Shown here in pieces: positions 26,199 to 35,971 of a stretch of DNA of 64,000 bases. The first letter of the stretch is position 1; each line of letters opens with the position of its first letter. Both the position numbers and the translations under genes were made by a program. The DNA lies in the NCBI RefSeq assembly GCF_023630705.1, contig NZ_JALQEM010000037.1, positions 212,215 to 276,214 on the forward strand. The letters run 5' to 3'. The DNA is from Caballeronia sp. GAFFF1. Its GTDB lineage: Bacteria > Pseudomonadota > Gammaproteobacteria > Burkholderiales > Burkholderiaceae. A model generated the notes under the pieces. It was given only the letters and a program-made list of their open reading frames with translations. It ran no database searches and was not told where the DNA came from.

Positions 26199-28001
26199 TT
26201 ACGCTACGCGAAACTGACCAACGGCGCTTGCGAGTTCGTTGGCCTGCGTCTGAAGCGCGGAAGCTGCGGCCGCCGACTGTTCAACCAGCGCCGCGTTTTG
26301 CTGCACCATCTCGTCGAGCTGCGCCACCGCACGGTTGATTTCCTGGATGCCGCGCGTCTGTTCGTCAGCCGCGTTCGTTATTTCGCCGATGATCGTGGTG
26401 ACGCTCGAAACCCGCCCTACGATATCCGTCATCGTCTCGCCTGCCTGCTGAACCAGCGACGCGCCGGTCGACACGCTCGTCACGCTCGAATCGATCAACT
26501 CTTTGATCTCCTTCGCTGCCTGGGCACTGCGCTGAGCGAGCGTTCGCACCTCGCCCGCGACAACAGCAAATCCACGCCCATCCTCGCCTGCACGTGCGGC
26601 TTCCACGGCAGCGTTAAGCGCGAGGATATTGGTCTGGAAGGCGATCCCCTCAATCACGCCAATGATGTCAGCGATCTTGCCAGACGCACCTTCGATTTCA
26701 TGCATCGTCGAAACAACGTCGGAGACAACGGAGCCGCCACGTGATGCGGCGCTCGCTGCGGTCGTCGCGGTTTGGTCAGCCTGCCGAGCCGCACTGGCGG
26801 ATTGAGTCACTGTGGACGTGATCTCTTCCATAGACGCGGCAGTCTCCTCGAGGCTTGCCGCTGCCGCTTCAGTTCGACGTGACAAATCGTGGTTGCCCGA
26901 GGCGATCTCGTTGGCGGCATGGCGCACCGCCTCGCTCGTATCGCGGATTTGCACCATCACGCTGTTGATCTTGCCGACGAACGCGTTGAAAGAGCGAGCG
27001 ATCTGGGCGACTTCGTCGTTGCCGGTCGCGGGCAGGCGCTGGGTAAGGTCTCCGCTGCCCGAGCCGATGCCTTCCATAGCGTCGCGCACTTTCGCAAGTC
27101 CTTTAAAGGCCACCCCGGTGACGGCGCCAATAATTGCGGCGGCGATCGCGGCGAGCACTGCGAGCGAGATGACCGATCCAGTCAGCAGCGAACGCATCCC
27201 GGCGGTCGCTTCCGACTTGTCGAGCGCGACAAGTGTCAGCCAATTCGTTCCCGGCACTGCGCGAGCCCGTACCAGCTTGGTTGCACCACCGACCGTGGCC
27301 TCGATGGCAGGCGATTGCTCCTGCGAGGCAGCGGTGATAGCGCTCGTCGTCAGTTCGCTGGAGACGTCGGTCAACGGCTTCAGTGTCAGCTTCGCATCAG
27401 CGGCGGCAACAATATTGCCGCTGCGATCCACCAACATGCCGAAGCTTGCGGGCGTCGGATGAATCGACTTGACGTTCGCAACGACGCTGTCCATCGCCAC
27501 GTCACCCGATACGACGCCTTTGACCGTGCCGTCCCGGACGATCGGCGCGGCAAAGGCGACCACGAGCTTGCCGGTGCCCACATCGACGTAAGGTGGCGTC
27601 ACGACGGGCATTCCAGCCTCAACAGCCTGCTTGTACCACGGTCGTCCGGTAGGATCGTAATCCGATGGAATACCGGTCGGGTCGGAGAACTTCGCCGTTT
27701 TATCCGCGTACCCGACATACACGTTCGTGAAACCGCCGGCGGCGGCAACCTGTTTGAGGAATGGTACGGGCTCGGCACCAAGCGCCGCGTCTTCGACCGA
27801 AACGATCATCTGCGTTTTCGACGTGACCCATTCCTCGATACCGGCTTCGTGACCGGTTAGTACCGCGCTGAGGCTGTTTTCGATGGATTCGCTGTTGTAG
27901 CGATGAGCGACGCCGTAGTTGACGCCGGTATTGACGACAAGTCCGCCAACGACGATGGCGACAGAAGCGGCGAGGACGCGACCGCGAATAGAAGAGAACA
28001 T
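26199..28001 (-). CDS. Methyl-accepting chemotaxis protein, dCache_1 sensor (amino acid type)
   Basis: 600 residues. TM1 is about 8-30, the periplasmic dCache_1 domain about 35-275, TM2 about 280-305, followed by HAMP and a signalling domain with tip GIAFQTNILALNAAVEAARA. The distal-pocket pattern Y-x4-R-x-W-Y is present in YDPTGRPWYK, followed by a Tyr in PPYVDVGTG and an Asp in VVSGDVAMD. This is the signature of amino-acid-binding dCache_1 domains. It ends at QFRVA without a CheR/B tether. Expected role: sensing one or several L-amino acids, with signals routed through CheV/CheW to CheA. Confidence 0.93.
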   Translation of the reverse strand: MFSSIRGRVLAASVAIVVGGLVVNTGVNYGVAHRYNSESIENSLSAVLTGHEAGIEEWVTSKTQMIVSVEDAALGAEPVPFLKQVAAAGGFTNVYVGYADKTAKFSDPTGIPSDYDPTGRPWYKQAVEAGMPVVTPPYVDVGTGKLVVAFAAPIVRDGTVKGVVSGDVAMDSVVANVKSIHPTPASFGMLVDRSGNIVAAADAKLTLKPLTDVSSELTTSAITAASQEQSPAIEATVGGATKLVRARAVPGTNWLTLVALDKSEATAGMRSLLTGSVISLAVLAAIAAAIIGAVTGVAFKGLAKVRDAMEGIGSGSGDLTQRLPATGNDEVAQIARSFNAFVGKINSVMVQIRDTSEAVRHAANEIASGNHDLSRRTEAAAASLEETAASMEEITSTVTQSASAARQADQTATTAASAASRGGSVVSDVVSTMHEIEGASGKIADIIGVIEGIAFQTNILALNAAVEAARAGEDGRGFAVVAGEVRTLAQRSAQAAKEIKELIDSSVTSVSTGASLVQQAGETMTDIVGRVSSVTTIIGEITNAADEQTRGIQEINRAVAQLDEMVQQNAALVEQSAAAASALQTQANELASAVGQFRVA

Positions 28002-28681
28002 GTGAGCCGTGGAAAAAATTCGCTATGGCTCAGTTAACGACTTGGTGTGCACGCTCTTGATCCCTTGTTAAAATTTAGGCTCGATCAAAATTTGGGGCAC
28101 GATCCGCCCATCACGTCGGTCGCGTCAGTGTTAAGGCGGCGAGAAACCGCTCGCGACTGACCTCGTCCGCGATGCTGTGACCGCAGTACAGTTCACCCGC
28201 CCGGCTTCGCCGCTGTCCGCGCGAGCACCGGTCTTTTAGCCTACGAGCCGGGACGGCGCTTGTTGGCCGGTTGCGCCAATTGGTTTTTGGCGTATTCGAG
28301 AAACGCAGATGCGCCTTTCGCTCGGCTGCAACAACGTTCGTTCCTTCCGACTTCGCTTTTTCTATCGCGAAGTTCACCATTGTTTCCTTGGCTTGAATCA
28401 AGGTCTTGCCGATAACGAAAACATTGACTAGCGGCTTCAGCACGACTTTTCTTCGCCGTATGAGATTGCATGGTGGCGGTCAACGGACTGCCGACACCAA
28501 CTCTAACGTGGTTAACGGCATGCAAGTCTATTTCTTGTGTTCTTCCCGCTTGCGGGCGTCGCGTCTTTCAACGGGCGGTCGACCGGACTTCGCGAATGTC
28601 GGCAACCACGAGACGCCCAATAGACGCCGAGCTCGCAGAAATCGTTCGCTCGAAGGCTGCCATTAGGGCCTGTGTTGCATT
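28002..28681. other. Intergenic region with remnants of a small gene
   Basis: The left part is AT-richer and presumably holds the chemoreceptor promoter. The middle contains a small frameshifted gene (28243-28472, minus). The rest shows no gene. Confidence 0.4.
28243..28472 (-). pseudogene. Small frameshifted protein of unknown family
   Basis: Three minus-strand pieces in two frames read like one short protein of about 77 residues: MQSHTAKKSRAEAASQ, then LVNVFVIGKTLIQAKETMVN and AIEKAKSEGTNVVAAERK, then GASAFLEYAKNQLAQPANKR. Two frame changes are needed, the second within about 28305-28320. The last piece ends at a stop at about 28243. It could also be chance overlap. No function assigned. 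Confidence 0.35.
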
Positions 28682-29722
28682 TCAACCATCATTGTCGCCC
28701 TCACGGGTGAGCCTTCGATAGTCTAGAGGGCTGCTGCCGGTCCACTGCTTGAACGCGCGGCAGAATGACGTAGCATCGGAGAAGCCGAGATCGGAAGCGA
28801 GCGCTTCGACACTTGTGTTCGAATTCGTCAGCCGATGGACAGCGATATCCCGCCGCAACCCATCTTTGACCGCCTGAAAATGGGTTCCTTCGTTAGCGAA
28901 TCGGCGGTTTAGCGTACGGACGGAGGTGTGAAACGCACGGGCCACTTCCGTTATCGTTGTTGGCTGCGCCATCTTCCCCGCCAAATGTTCGCGTGTTCGG
29001 GCCGCGATCGATACTCTATGAAGTGCACCGAACGTCCAATCCTCCGGCGCGCGCTTTAGGAACGCCCATAACTCGTGTTTTTCCCGCTTAAATGTTCCCG
29101 CGCAGTCCTGGTAGCTGAAATAGACGCACGTTATGCCAGCATCGAACCGTACGTCGCACGGATAGAGGATCGCATAGTCCTCTGCGTACTTCGGCTTAGC
29201 GAAACTAAACTCAACTCGATTCAGGGTGATTTCTCTGCCGACCAGCCAAGATGCTATGCCGTGGACCAGTTTCATCATCAACTCGTGCCCGAGCGGCACG
29301 ACCTCGGTACCAGGGGCTCTTCCGATGAGCGCAAGCCTCACGAGATCGTTCTTAGTCGAGATCTGCAGCCGGTAATCATCTAGTAACAGGTTCCAGAAGC
29401 GGACATAACGATATAGGGCTACCAGTACGGTTGGTGCGTCCAACAGACTGAGCATTAGGTACTTCAGCGTACCGATACGGATTGGACGAGACCACAACCC
29501 GAGCATCTCGTCATCGAGCCTTGCCGCGATTGCCCTATACAGCACAGCGTATTGCTGACGCGTCAGCCGCGCATCCGGCTGTTGCACCAACGCCTGCGGG
29601 ATCGCGGCACTCGCGAGGACCTGCGCCGCAGCCTTGTCGCCGTGGTAAGTGCGGACAGCGCGGAGCATCTCGTGCAGGAAGTGCGCTGAGAGAGTCAGGG
29701 CGCTTTGCCATTTCGCTTTCAT
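28682..29722 (-). CDS. AraC-family regulator (OruR/ArgR-like with arabinose-binding-type N-domain)
   Basis: 346 residues from MKAKWQSALT; upstream in-frame starts extend it by up to 45 residues without sequence support. The N-terminal ligand-type domain spans about 10-200 (QALVQQPDARLTRQQYAVLY is typical of this class). The C-terminal AraC HTH spans about 245-340, with FHTSVRTLNRRFANEGTHFQ and LGFSDATSFCRAFKQWTG. It diverges from the FabF-type synthase gene with about 170 bp between, so it probably controls that gene. Confidence 0.85.
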   Translation of the reverse strand: MKAKWQSALTLSAHFLHEMLRAVRTYHGDKAAAQVLASAAIPQALVQQPDARLTRQQYAVLYRAIAARLDDEMLGLWSRPIRIGTLKYLMLSLLDAPTVLVALYRYVRFWNLLLDDYRLQISTKNDLVRLALIGRAPGTEVVPLGHELMMKLVHGIASWLVGREITLNRVEFSFAKPKYAEDYAILYPCDVRFDAGITCVYFSYQDCAGTFKREKHELWAFLKRAPEDWTFGALHRVSIAARTREHLAGKMAQPTTITEVARAFHTSVRTLNRRFANEGTHFQAVKDGLRRDIAVHRLTNSNTSVEALASDLGFSDATSFCRAFKQWTGSSPLDYRRLTREGDNDG

Positions 29723-29893
29723 GTTGCACATTATGGCGCAGTTTGCACATCGCTTGGCGCGGACGGTCAGCTTTTCCCACGCGTATCCCGCGATAATCAG
29801 CACGAGAACTGGCGTTGCTCGCGGTCGGGCGCCTCGTTGGATGGCGTCATTTGTCAATCACATCGTGGAAGGTTGTACGGAAAGGGAACCGCA

Positions 29894-31159
29894 ATGGCTA
29901 ATAGGCGAGTCGTCGTGACAGGTATGGGCGTCGTGTCACCCCTAGGATGTGGAGTGGAAGCCGTATGGCGCCATCTCGTGCATGGGCACTCAGGGATCAT
30001 TGCGCTGCCGGAAGCCGTGATCGATGGGATCCCGTCCAAGGTCGCCGGCGTCGTACCGAGCTGGACGCCAGATTGCCCGAGCGGATTCGATGCCGCCCGA
30101 GTTGCTGAGCCTAAGGACCAGAAAAAGATGGACCGGTTCAGTATGCTTGCCCTCTGTGCAGCGCAGGAGGCTCTGACCCAGGCGCGGTGGCACCCCGATT
30201 CGGATGACGCACGAGAAAGGACTGCAACATTTGCGGGTTCGGGGGTGGGCGGATTCGGAACGATCGTCGACGCAGTCAGGACCACTGACGGGCGTGGTCC
30301 CAGACGGCTATCTCCTTTTACCGTTCCGAACTTTCTCGCGAATATGGCAGCGGGACACATCTCTATCCGTCATGGCTTCCGAGGCCCACTAGGCGCGCCT
30401 GTCACCGCGTGCGCCGCCGGCGCTCAGGCTATTGGCGACGCTTGCCGGTCGATTCGTGCTGGCGAAGCAGACATAGCTGTGTGCGGAGGGGCAGAGGCCA
30501 GCATCGATCGTGTAAGCTTCGGGGCATTCGCCGCCGCACGGTCGATGTCTACCGGGTTCAATGAGCGTCCCACCGAGGCATCTCGGCCTTTCGATCTCGA
30601 CCGAGACGGATTTGTCATGGGCGAAGGAGCCGGCATGCTAGTCATCGAGGAACTCGAACACGCGTTGCGCCGCGGTGCGGAGCCGCTCGCAGAACTTTTG
30701 GGATACGGGACGACCGCCGACGCGTACCACCTCACGTCCCCGCCTAGCGACGGGTCTGGAGGACGACGCGCCATGGAGTTGGCGATGCAGCAGGCGAACG
30801 TTACGCCGAACCAGATTGGACACTTGAACGCTCATGCCACGTCAACGCCAGTTGGCGACGCTAGCGAGCTCGCAGCCATTCGAGCAGTCTTCGGAACTCG
30901 TAGCCCCGCGGTGTCTGCCACTAAAGGATCGACCGGACATCTGCTAGGAGCCGCTGGTGGCGTCCAAGCAATCTTCACGGTACTCGCTCTTCGCGACCAG
31001 ATTGCGCCGCCCACACTAAACCTGACCCGGCCCGATCCCGCCTCGACGGGCGTCGATATCGTCAGTGGCACCGCTCGCGAAGTAGCGATCGACTTTGCTC
31101 TTTCGAATAGCTTCGGCTTTGGCGGCGTAAACGCCAGCCTGTTATTTGGACGGCTTTGA
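29894..31159 (+). CDS. Beta-ketoacyl-ACP synthase II (FabF-type paralogue)
   Basis: 421 residues from MANRRVVVTG. The thiolase-fold Cys-His-His triad is complete: Cys173 in VTACAAGAQ, His314 in NAHATSTPVGD and His349 in KGSTGHLLGAAGG. It condenses acyl primers with malonyl-ACP. No acpP, fabG or fabD is near, and an AraC-type regulator diverges from it. It is therefore probably an accessory synthase used under particular conditions rather than the housekeeping FabF. An ABM-type protein gene is convergent on its right. Confidence 0.88.
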   Translation: MANRRVVVTGMGVVSPLGCGVEAVWRHLVHGHSGIIALPEAVIDGIPSKVAGVVPSWTPDCPSGFDAARVAEPKDQKKMDRFSMLALCAAQEALTQARWHPDSDDARERTATFAGSGVGGFGTIVDAVRTTDGRGPRRLSPFTVPNFLANMAAGHISIRHGFRGPLGAPVTACAAGAQAIGDACRSIRAGEADIAVCGGAEASIDRVSFGAFAAARSMSTGFNERPTEASRPFDLDRDGFVMGEGAGMLVIEELEHALRRGAEPLAELLGYGTTADAYHLTSPPSDGSGGRRAMELAMQQANVTPNQIGHLNAHATSTPVGDASELAAIRAVFGTRSPAVSATKGSTGHLLGAAGGVQAIFTVLALRDQIAPPTLNLTRPDPASTGVDIVSGTAREVAIDFALSNSFGFGGVNASLLFGRL

Positions 31160-31255
31160 GGCTGTTCCCTGGGTAAGCGCCGAGTGGAGTGTCGACCGAA
31201 TGAGCGCATTGTTTTCTCGGCGAATGCGGGCTACTGGCAACCCGTCGCCCAGGCT

Positions 31256-31561
31256 TCACTTTGGCGCAACCGCATACGGATGGGCCGCTATACGAATTGG
31301 CGGTTCTACTAGCAGGTCCAGAATTTCGTCTCGAAGCTCGTCGGCCAGAGAGCTATTCTCGTAGCCGTCCTTGTCTGCGTCGGACCTAAAGATCTCGACG
31401 TTCCACAATACGTCAGGGTCGCCGTCCTCCCGGAGAATGATGTAACGGTCCGAAGCTCCGGACTTTTCCATTCCGATCGCGGCAAGCTTGAATAGCTTGT
31501 CTCCAAGTCCGGGCCTCGCGCGCATTTTAATGATGTACGCTGGCTGGTCTTCCAAGGCCAT
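31256..31561 (-). CDS. ABM-family (antibiotic biosynthesis monooxygenase-like) protein
   Basis: 101 residues with the SD AAAGGAGA before the ATG. The alpha/beta barrel dimer fold is suggested by YIIKMRARPGLGDKLFKL, SDRYIILREDGDPDVLWNVE and YENSSLADELRD. ABM proteins include small cofactor-free monooxygenases and heme- or quinone-handling proteins. The substrate cannot be read from sequence. It is single, convergent with the FabF-type gene. Confidence 0.75.
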   Translation of the reverse strand: MALEDQPAYIIKMRARPGLGDKLFKLAAIGMEKSGASDRYIILREDGDPDVLWNVEIFRSDADKDGYENSSLADELRDEILDLLVEPPIRIAAHPYAVAPK

Positions 31562-31757
31562 ACAGTCTCCTTTGGTCCGATGTTTTCGGCACGCTGCAGT
31601 TAACTCCGGATGGCAATGTTAAGGCGAGCACAAGGCTTTTGCCGCATTGATCAACAAAACACCCCTTGCGCGCGCACGTCTCACCACCGCGTTTCCCACC
31701 GCAGGCTTTAGTGAAGGTAGCAGTGAAACTGTGATGTATGCGCGCAGCGCTATGGCA

Positions 31758-32894
31758 CTAGAAGGCGTGTTTGATACCTACGCGCGCCAATATCTGTTTG
31801 TTGCTTGAGGAGAAGCCGGCCGCCCCCGCGATGTATGCGTCGTCCAGAACCGTTCCGGTCGATCCCCCGGTTGTCTGCTGATAGACCGCTTGCGCATACA
31901 CATCTGTTCGCTTCGAGACGAAATAGTCAACCATCAAGCCGCCTTGGTGCCAGTTCCGTTTCACCTGCTGTGCATTGGCATCGAAAGTTCCCTTGGTGTA
32001 CGTGTACATGGCGAGCGCCGATAGGGAAGGCGAGAACTGATAGGTTGCATTGACCTCGAAGTTGTCGAACTTGCCGGAGGTAAGGCCAACCGGCAGCCGT
32101 CCGAGATAGACTGATGCGGAAGGGCTATCAAGCGTAGTATGAGAATACACAAACCCTGCCTTCGCCTGGCCCAACGTATAGGACAAACCTGCGCCCCAAA
32201 CACGTTGCCGGCTTGCTACAAAGTTGGTATCGTCAGTCGCCAACCCGCCGGCACTTGATGCTCCGGGATTGTTAGCTTGAAGGTACGCGGCGGCGGCTGA
32301 GAGACTTCCGCCTGAAAAACTTACTCCCGCGCTATATGCGCGATTGTTTGAAAAACCGCCCGCCTGGTTGCTGAACGCATAGGCACCGCCGAAGCGAAGG
32401 CCGCCATAATTATTGCTTGTGTATTTCGCCGCATTGTTCAACCGGAAAGAATTGTCAGTGTTGTCATTGTCGAATGGGTGGGAAAACGGCCACCCGGCAT
32501 ATCCACCATTCGCTGTAAGCGGCGCCAGATAGTCGACGACTGAATCGTACTGGCGGCCTAAAGTAACCGTCCCCAATTGATCGCTAGCCACGCCGACATA
32601 AGCTTGCCGTCCAAACATTCTTCCCGACTGAGCGGCCGCTCCAGAGTTCACATCGAACCCATTTTCCAGTGTGAAAAGTGCTTTGAGCCCAGCGCCCAAA
32701 TCTTCTGAGCCTTTCAGGCCCCACCGGCTTCCGTACACATAGCCGCTTTGCATCTGCCACGCCTGATGCCCTCCGGCGTTATTGGTAAAACCAACACCCT
32801 CATCAATAACTCCGTATAACGTGACGCTGCTTTGAGCGAAGACTTTCGAGCCAGCACTAAGCGCCAGAAAACATACGAGTCCAAGCTTTTTCAT
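31758..32894 (-). CDS. Outer-membrane porin (Gram-negative Porin_4/OmpC-like)
   Basis: 378 residues from MKKLGLVCFL with a signal peptide cleaved after VFA. The mature N-terminus QSSVTLYGVIDEGVGFTNN is the standard Burkholderiaceae porin start, followed by GLKGSEDLGAGLKALFTLE. The C-terminus ends in Phe (VGIKHAF), needed for BAM recognition. It forms a general or substrate-preferring trimeric channel. It lies downstream of the lactonase, hydrolase and amidohydrolase genes and may serve uptake of their substrate. Confidence 0.93.
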   Translation of the reverse strand: MKKLGLVCFLALSAGSKVFAQSSVTLYGVIDEGVGFTNNAGGHQAWQMQSGYVYGSRWGLKGSEDLGAGLKALFTLENGFDVNSGAAAQSGRMFGRQAYVGVASDQLGTVTLGRQYDSVVDYLAPLTANGGYAGWPFSHPFDNDNTDNSFRLNNAAKYTSNNYGGLRFGGAYAFSNQAGGFSNNRAYSAGVSFSGGSLSAAAAYLQANNPGASSAGGLATDDTNFVASRQRVWGAGLSYTLGQAKAGFVYSHTTLDSPSASVYLGRLPVGLTSGKFDNFEVNATYQFSPSLSALAMYTYTKGTFDANAQQVKRNWHQGGLMVDYFVSKRTDVYAQAVYQQTTGGSTGTVLDDAYIAGAAGFSSSNKQILARVGIKHAF

Positions 32895-32955
32895 GACGTC
32901 TCCAAACGTGTTGTTAATAGTGGTAGGACTGACAAAGATGCTGGCTGTACGGTGA

Positions 32956-32966
32956 TTGGTTACCAA
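32956..32966. promoter_or_regulatory. TTGGTTACCAA palindrome upstream of the porin gene
   Basis: An 11-bp perfect palindrome (TTGGT-T-ACCAA) centred about 67 bp upstream of the porin ATG, where an operator could lie. The regulator is unknown. Confidence 0.35.
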
Positions 32967-33241
32967 ACGGTCCATCACCTGCTCTGCTGCACCAGGGCCC
33001 AAAACGCAGGCTACTTAACCGGCGTATCGTTTTGCATCACGGCGAGCTACGCCTTCGCGTTCCTCCGCTTCGTGCTCCCGCTCGATCACCGGGCGAGAAG
33101 GGGAAGGCATCGCCACCGGTAGTCATGGCCTAAGAAACAAGCGGTGCTAAGAGCCGTAGAGTCGATCGCCCGCTCTATACGTGGCCTCGCCCACTCTGAA
33201 CCTGCTCTGCCACCTAAGCATCTTGCGCGGCGCATAAGTCT

Positions 33242-34285
33242 TTAACGCCAATGAACCAACGGCAGTCCCGCCACCGGAGACCTGAAATAGGGGATGCGCG
33301 TACCCTTCAGGCTGCCGATGTACACCGTCTTGAGATCGGCGCCCCCAAACGTAATGCTTGCCATCCAAGGCGCAATGGTTCCGTGCGCGTTGTGCATGTC
33401 TTGCGGTTGCAGCGTGCCAGATGCCATGCGCTTCAACAGCAACGCACTCGCCGTGTCGTTGCCGTCGTCCAAGAGGACCTTCTTCTCTCCATTGGGTGTC
33501 AACGCGATCAACTGATCTACCATGACCAAGGTGCACCACAAATTGCCGTAGACATCAAAGGCAATTCCGTCCGGCATTCCTCCGAGATGCGACGGTCCAA
33601 ATATCTCACGGTCGACAAGACGAACTTCCGACGGGTCTGATTCGTCCAGGCGCATTCTCGAAATGTGAGGGCCCGTTGTTTCAACAACATAGAGCCATTG
33701 CTCGCTCGCATCGAGACGCAGCTCGTTGGTGAAATAGAGACCTTCCGCTACCACGCGTATCCGACTTCCCTCGACAACCGCGACATACCCATCGCTCACG
33801 CGTGAAGCAGCCGCTTTGGTCCACGGATTAGTCCGGGTGGATATAGTCACCCAGAGCCTGTTCTTTGAGTCGCGAAGCACGAAGTTCACCTTACCGATAG
33901 GCAGCCCATCGATCGTGTCATACAGCGTGCGAGTCTCGCCGCCTCTTGTCATGATCTCGAGGACGTCGGTGCCGAAGTTGGCGATCACAATGTCACCGTT
34001 GGCGGCGAACGCGAGTCCATTGGGAAGGGTGCCCTGCGTGAACTTCGCCTCCAGAGAAGCGCAATCAGGCGACTGCTGCATCGAGAACTGGGCGCTTTCG
34101 CGCTGGCCAATGAACTCCTGCGTGCCGTCGGCAGCGATACGGGTCACGCCACCACGGGCGTCGGCTGCCCAGAGCGTCCCGTCGCGTTCGGCCAAGATGC
34201 ATTCGGGCCGCTGTAGGTCGCGACCGACATAGCCGATACTTTCGCGATCGACGGTGAACTCATCGATTGGATTTGTTGCGTTCAT
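33242..34285 (-). CDS. SMP-30/gluconolactonase family protein
   Basis: 347 residues from MNATNPIDEF. Six-bladed beta-propeller with RPECILAERDGTLWAADARG (the metal-binding Glu), LPNGLAFAANGDIVIANFG, FTNELRLDASEQWLYVVETT (Asn) and MPDGIAFDVYGNLWCTL (Asp), the metal ligands of the family. SMP-30 enzymes hydrolyse lactones or related cyclic esters. Longer than the typical 290-300 residues. No signal peptide, hence cytoplasmic. It lies on the same strand as the alpha/beta hydrolase upstream (388 bp gap) and may act on that pathway's product. Confidence 0.85.
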   Translation of the reverse strand: MNATNPIDEFTVDRESIGYVGRDLQRPECILAERDGTLWAADARGGVTRIAADGTQEFIGQRESAQFSMQQSPDCASLEAKFTQGTLPNGLAFAANGDIVIANFGTDVLEIMTRGGETRTLYDTIDGLPIGKVNFVLRDSKNRLWVTISTRTNPWTKAAASRVSDGYVAVVEGSRIRVVAEGLYFTNELRLDASEQWLYVVETTGPHISRMRLDESDPSEVRLVDREIFGPSHLGGMPDGIAFDVYGNLWCTLVMVDQLIALTPNGEKKVLLDDGNDTASALLLKRMASGTLQPQDMHNAHGTIAPWMASITFGGADLKTVYIGSLKGTRIPYFRSPVAGLPLVHWR

Positions 34286-34673
34286 TATTCGGCTCACTTT
34301 CAGAGTTGACGCGCTGGACGTTAAACGCATGAAACCTGGTCCTGATGTTTATAGGACTAGTTCGGCCAAACGACCGGAGACTCCCGGTTGGTGGATGGGG
34401 CCACTCGGTCCCCACAGTCTGGCTCTAGCGCTTTTCTCGCGGAGTCGCGTCATAAGGACTGCTTACGTCACACGACGCGACGAAGGACGGCATCGCACGC
34501 TATTACCGGATGGTTATCAACATCGGTTCGCGGTTTCACTTCTTGCGGCTAGCTACGACGATCGGAGAAGACTTGTCCCCATGCCAACATGCACGTCACC
34601 GGAAGATCTGCGGAGACGTGCCGTTGATCGTATCGAGCAACTTATGCTCGAGGAGCATCCAAGTGCGCTTCCG
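34286..34673. other. Intergenic region between lactonase and hydrolase genes
   Basis: About 390 bp. It contains a GTCCT/AGGAC inverted repeat around 34341-34360 that could belong to the lactonase promoter. A plus-strand open frame crosses it into the hydrolase gene, but it has no family features and is treated as a shadow. Confidence 0.4.
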
Positions 34674-35840
34674 CTACGCCAGCTCTTTAGGGGCACCAAG
34701 GGTACGTGCGATCCAGTGCGCCATGTAGTCTGTTGTGATGCTCACGTTGTCGACGCTGCAATGTTCGCTTCCGCCTTCGGCAATCGTGTGGACTTTTAGT
34801 TCTTTATTGGGGCTGTTGACTGCTTCGGCCACAACACGCTTCGCGGCATCAAGTGGCACCTGCCGGTCGTTCTCGCCATGCACGATCAGGATTGGGCAAT
34901 GGATTCGATCGAGGATTCCGTTCAGTGTCATCCGGCTCGTGATCGCCAGCGCTTCTTCCTGGCTTTCGGTACCTGTGAGCCATAGCAGGTGATGCAGGAT
35001 ATTACGCACGGATTTGTGAGTCCCGTCGGCGACCAGCCCTCGACTCACCGCCCCGAAATCGTACATAGCGCCCCATGCGACGCCGCAGGCGAATCGAGGC
35101 TCGAATGCAACTGATCGCATCGCGTAGTAACCTCCGAGGCTAAGCGCCATCATCCCAATACGGTCCGGGTCGACGTCGGGTTGCGTCTGGAGCCAGTCGA
35201 CGCAACGGGACGCGGCACGCTCCGTCTCAACCATGCCTTTCAGTTCGCGCATGCGCAGCGCCTCTCCAACACCCGGATGATCAACAATGAGGGTCGATAC
35301 GCCGCGCTCCGCCAGCTCCTGAGGCAAACCGGTCAGGTAGATCCACTCCTTGTTCACGTCCAGACCGTCAAAATGGACCATACAGGGCTTCTTTTCGGCT
35401 GTTCCCTTGCCCCGGACGTAGAGTGCTGGAAGGGTCGCCCCATTCTCGTAGGGTATTTCGACCCGTTCGCACGGTTCGCGCCGCAATTCAACGTACTTCG
35501 AGAACGACCTGAGCATGATTCGATACAGCGCCGTCCGATCCGGATCGTCAGCGGACATCTGCCGTTCGGCGGCGAAGTAATAACCGGCGGCTCTGGCGTA
35601 CTTTCCGCCGGCCGCTCGGAGATTCCCGTTGGCCACATCAGCCTCCGCGAGCCGTTCTACCCTCTCCGCTGCACTGCGCCATGCTTGGCAAAACGCTTCG
35701 TTCGCTTGTTCAGATCCTTCCGCCAGCGAACGCTTGACCGGGGACAGCGCGTCGTGCACCTCGGAGATCTCGCCGCCCGAGTTGAGGACCATGGTGGTGG
35801 CGAGATTCCATGAATAGACGTCGTCGAAATACTCAAACAT
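34674..35840 (-). CDS. Alpha/beta hydrolase, FrsA/pseudooxynicotine-hydrolase-like
   Basis: 388 residues with a helical N-terminal cap (about 1-120: ANGNLRAAGGKYARAAGYYF) and a C-terminal alpha/beta hydrolase core. The nucleophile Ser sits in MMALSLGGYYAMR, the Asp in VHGENDRQVPLD, and a His in GSEHCSVDN. This long-cap group contains C-C bond hydrolases such as 2,6-dihydroxypseudooxynicotine hydrolase and several uncharacterised enzymes. SD ACGGAGG precedes the ATG. It has its own copy of the TetR-regulon promoter block at 35906. Confidence 0.85.
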   Translation of the reverse strand: MFEYFDDVYSWNLATTMVLNSGGEISEVHDALSPVKRSLAEGSEQANEAFCQAWRSAAERVERLAEADVANGNLRAAGGKYARAAGYYFAAERQMSADDPDRTALYRIMLRSFSKYVELRREPCERVEIPYENGATLPALYVRGKGTAEKKPCMVHFDGLDVNKEWIYLTGLPQELAERGVSTLIVDHPGVGEALRMRELKGMVETERAASRCVDWLQTQPDVDPDRIGMMALSLGGYYAMRSVAFEPRFACGVAWGAMYDFGAVSRGLVADGTHKSVRNILHHLLWLTGTESQEEALAITSRMTLNGILDRIHCPILIVHGENDRQVPLDAAKRVVAEAVNSPNKELKVHTIAEGGSEHCSVDNVSITTDYMAHWIARTLGAPKELA

Positions 35841-35905
35841 TGTGAGCCTCCGTTTCGGGCTGTTGTTGCATGAACGGTGCGGCGTTACCGCGCCTACGAG
35901 TTTGT

Positions 35906-35971
35906 TTGACTATACGTATGTATAAGCTTCAACGTCAACGGCTTTCAAGTTGCGTCAGGGTTTTGGAGCAT
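35906..35971 (-). promoter_or_regulatory. Regulon promoter/operator block, copy 1 (hydrolase gene)
   Basis: A 66-bp block matching copy 2 (42156-42221) at 55 of 66 positions without gaps. Read on the minus strand it contains -35 TTGACG (35933-35938), an 18-bp spacer and -10 TATAGT (35909-35914), 69 bp before the hydrolase ATG. The near-palindrome TATACGTATGTATA (35911-35924) lies across the -10 and spacer, where a TetR protein would block RNA polymerase. The TetR gene at 42234 is the likely partner. Confidence 0.75.

Noticed and set aside
34254..34799. A 181-codon plus-strand open frame crossing the hydrolase 3' end
   Set aside because: It overlaps the well-supported alpha/beta hydrolase on the other strand and has no family motif or good ribosome-binding site.
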